NCBI GenBank assembly: GCA_964523735.1 | Contig: CAZFYZ010000011.1 | Coordinates: 1-53,046, forward strand | From: CAZFYZ01 sp964523735 | GTDB lineage: Bacteria > Armatimonadota > UBA5829 | Reading direction: 5' to 3' | DNA: 53,046 bases | Shown here: piece by piece, positions 51,527 through 53,046 of the stretch | Layout of the letters: each line of letters begins with the position of its first letter | How positions within the stretch are numbered: the stretch's first letter is position 1 | Made by a program: the position numbers and the translations under genes | Notes under the pieces: model-generated | Told to the model about the DNA's origin: nothing | Database searches by the model: none | What the model saw: only the letters and a program-made list of their open reading frames with translations

Positions 51527-53046
51527 CTACCGCAGCACGACCGAACCGCCGTCAGACATCCTTAGGGTGGCCCGATCAGTATTCTGTCCATTGATGCGCA
51601 TTCCCCGAGTCTGATCGCCATGAGAGAAGAGGCGAGTCGGGCTCGTGAGACTCCCATCGACAAACACAACCTGGTCCGCCGTACCATTTGCCCTGAACAC
51701 AACGTTTGGCAGAAACTGCAGGCCGTGACCTTCCGGGAACCACGCGGCCCCAGCGGCTGTCGCGTCCATGTCAAAGTAGCGGAACGGGTACGCAGGCAAG
51801 CCGTAGTCCCCCGCGATGGCAGCCCCCAACGCACAGTCGGGCCGGATGTTGATGACCATCTTCTCGTCCTTGGGCGAGCCGCCCTCATCGCACTGGTATA
51901 TCGAGTCCAGGGTGTACCACGCGGTGGTATCGTCGCGCCAGCCGTAGTTAATGTGGTACTGTTTGACGGCAGGATCCCCTACCTCCTGCCAACCATCGCA
52001 TACGATGGCGTGGCCCTTTATGCGATAGTTGATAACACGGTTCTGATTGACCTGTTCCTTGATGATGTTGAACCACGAATCAGCCGAGTAGTTGTACGAA
52101 TCCGCCGGCCAGGGATACCCGTTGTGCCTGGCTATGGCACTGCAATCGGCGTAGCGATAGTGGCCCTCGTAGACATCCTCCATATCGGTCGCGGTCTCCC
52201 ACCAGTAGGTACACGCCACATAAGCGCTGGACCCATCACAACCGTAGTCCGTGTCCACGGCGACGCCTACCTCACGCATCAGTTCGGAGATAGCGTCTTG
52301 AACTGCCTGCGGCGAGTAGCCGTCTATCCAGTCCGGCATGTTCGCCCAATCGTATGCATCGTCGTAAGGCTCCCCGTTTGAACCTGTTGGCGGCCAGTTC
52401 CAATACCCCATCACCTGAGCGCCGGCAGTCGCAACGCAACCGGCCCAAGCATAGCCGTTGAGCCGGCCATCCGTACAGCCAAGATATGGGCACTGGGCGT
52501 TATAGGGCCAGCACTGATCCCAGATCGTATGGGTAAGCACCTGCCCGCCGCCGTAGTTGGCGGTGAGTGGGGTGCGACTAGTGTCTGTCTGCTTTACTGC
52601 TCCCTCAGTACCCGTCGTGCGATCTCCGCCCAACAGGCTCCAGCTTGATCGGAAGTTGGTGTTAAGGACGCCCTGGATCTCCTTGCTCGTGGCCTTGGAT
52701 ATCTTCTTGCCAAGATGCAGCTCAACACTGTTGACCATGCCATCCAGGCTGTCGACGACGAACGCACCGATCCCCTTAGGGTCAGACAAATCCAAAGTGC
52801 CGGTGTCCGAGTAAGCTTTGACAGAGGCCAGATCCTTATAGCGGGAGATGACTACCCACCCTCTTGGCGAGACGGGACAGCAGTAGCCTAGCAGCTGCGA
52901 TTCCAGTTGCATCCGCAACTCGCTAATACCAGTAACCTCGGCAGTTGGCGAGCCGCCCCACGTCCCCTTCTTGGCAATGATCAGGTTCACCCAGTTTCGG
53001 GCCACTGTTAACGCCTCGTCACTGTCTGCAACCTGAGCGCAGGCTG
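51527..53046 (-). CDS. Second secreted C10 protease (5' end beyond window)
   Basis: The frame is open through the window edge; the last visible codons read ACAQVADSDEALTVARNW, matching the VSAQVAGPDEALTVAKNW signal-cleavage region of the neighbouring paralogue, so only the signal peptide is missing. About 506 residues visible. It keeps catalytic motifs WAGCVATAGAQVM and KGHAIVCDGW and the YHINYGW end of the core. Compared with its neighbour it has extra Cys-containing insertions before the catalytic Cys (CPYLGCTDGRLNGYA) and in the VACTYWWETATD stretch. A recent tandem duplication is the simplest origin; 113 bases separate the genes. Confidence 0.9.
   Translation of the reverse strand, partial: ACAQVADSDEALTVARNWVNLIIAKKGTWGGSPTAEVTGISELRMQLESQLLGYCCPVSPRGWVVISRYKDLASVKAYSDTGTLDLSDPKGIGAFVVDSLDGMVNSVELHLGKKISKATSKEIQGVLNTNFRSSWSLLGGDRTTGTEGAVKQTDTSRTPLTANYGGGQVLTHTIWDQCWPYNAQCPYLGCTDGRLNGYAWAGCVATAGAQVMGYWNWPPTGSNGEPYDDAYDWANMPDWIDGYSPQAVQDAISELMREVGVAVDTDYGCDGSSAYVACTYWWETATDMEDVYEGHYRYADCSAIARHNGYPWPADSYNYSADSWFNIIKEQVNQNRVINYRIKGHAIVCDGWQEVGDPAVKQYHINYGWRDDTTAWYTLDSIYQCDEGGSPKDEKMVINIRPDCALGAAIAGDYGLPAYPFRYFDMDATAAGAAWFPEGHGLQFLPNVVFRANGTADQVVFVDGSLTSPTRLFSHGDQTRGMRINGQNTDRATLRMSDGGSVVLR

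Overview
The window is 53 kb of a metagenome-style bacterial scaffold. Genes are cut at both ends and there is a 100-base run of N at 47214-47313. The lineage is a diderm: it has a Wzm/Wzt exporter, an O-antigen-ligase-like protein and an exosortase. Large secreted glycosidase-like proteins, an NPCBM domain, streptopain-like C10 proteases, RCC1-type repeats and frequent GTG/TTG starts recall uncultured Armatimonadota, Planctomycetota or Hydrogenedentes-type genomes. There is no rRNA or other phylogenetic anchor, so this placement is only a guess.

Region 1 (1-27082) is a surface polysaccharide locus. It makes GDP-L-fucose (gmd, fcl), UDP-glucuronate (ugd) and UDP-L-FucNAc (capE-capF-capG trio). 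It carries about eight glycosyltransferases, a CapK/PaaK-like adenylation protein, an FkbM methyltransferase, an ABC-2 exporter (Wzm/Wzt with a C-terminal sugar-recognition domain), a Wzy/WaaL-type polymerase or ligase, an exosortase-EpsI fusion and a secreted glycosidase-like protein with a DUF11 tail. Many genes overlap by 4 bases (ATGA or GTGA), so translation is probably coupled. A degraded methyltransferase remnant abuts one glycosyltransferase on the minus strand.

Region 2 (27083-43409) is mixed. It opens with hairpins and a promoter ahead of a selenocysteine-tRNA-like gene that lacks its D-arm. Two very large secreted (alpha/alpha)6-type glycosidase-like proteins follow, with a small membrane protein, PilT, RpiB, 6-phosphogluconolactonase, a secreted beta-rich protein, a transglutaminase, a DUF4349 protein, a frameshifted RCC1 remnant and an ECF sigma/anti-sigma pair. 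A five-copy tandem double-hairpin repeat lies between rpiB and pgl.

Region 3 (43410-49760) is a protein quality-control block read on the minus strand: tRNA-Lys, tRNA-Leu, tRNA-Gly, tig, clpP (3' end in the gap), clpX and lon. Palindromic elements sit in its intergenic gaps.

Region 4 (49893-53046) holds two tandem paralogous secreted C10 cysteine proteases, the second cut by the window end.

No single locus is clearly an undescribed system. The strongest leads are the D-armless tRNA-Sec-like gene, the tandem double-hairpin repeat, the exosortase-EpsI fusion without a visible substrate, the paired C10 proteases and a conserved-looking but unassigned protein at 17091-17945.
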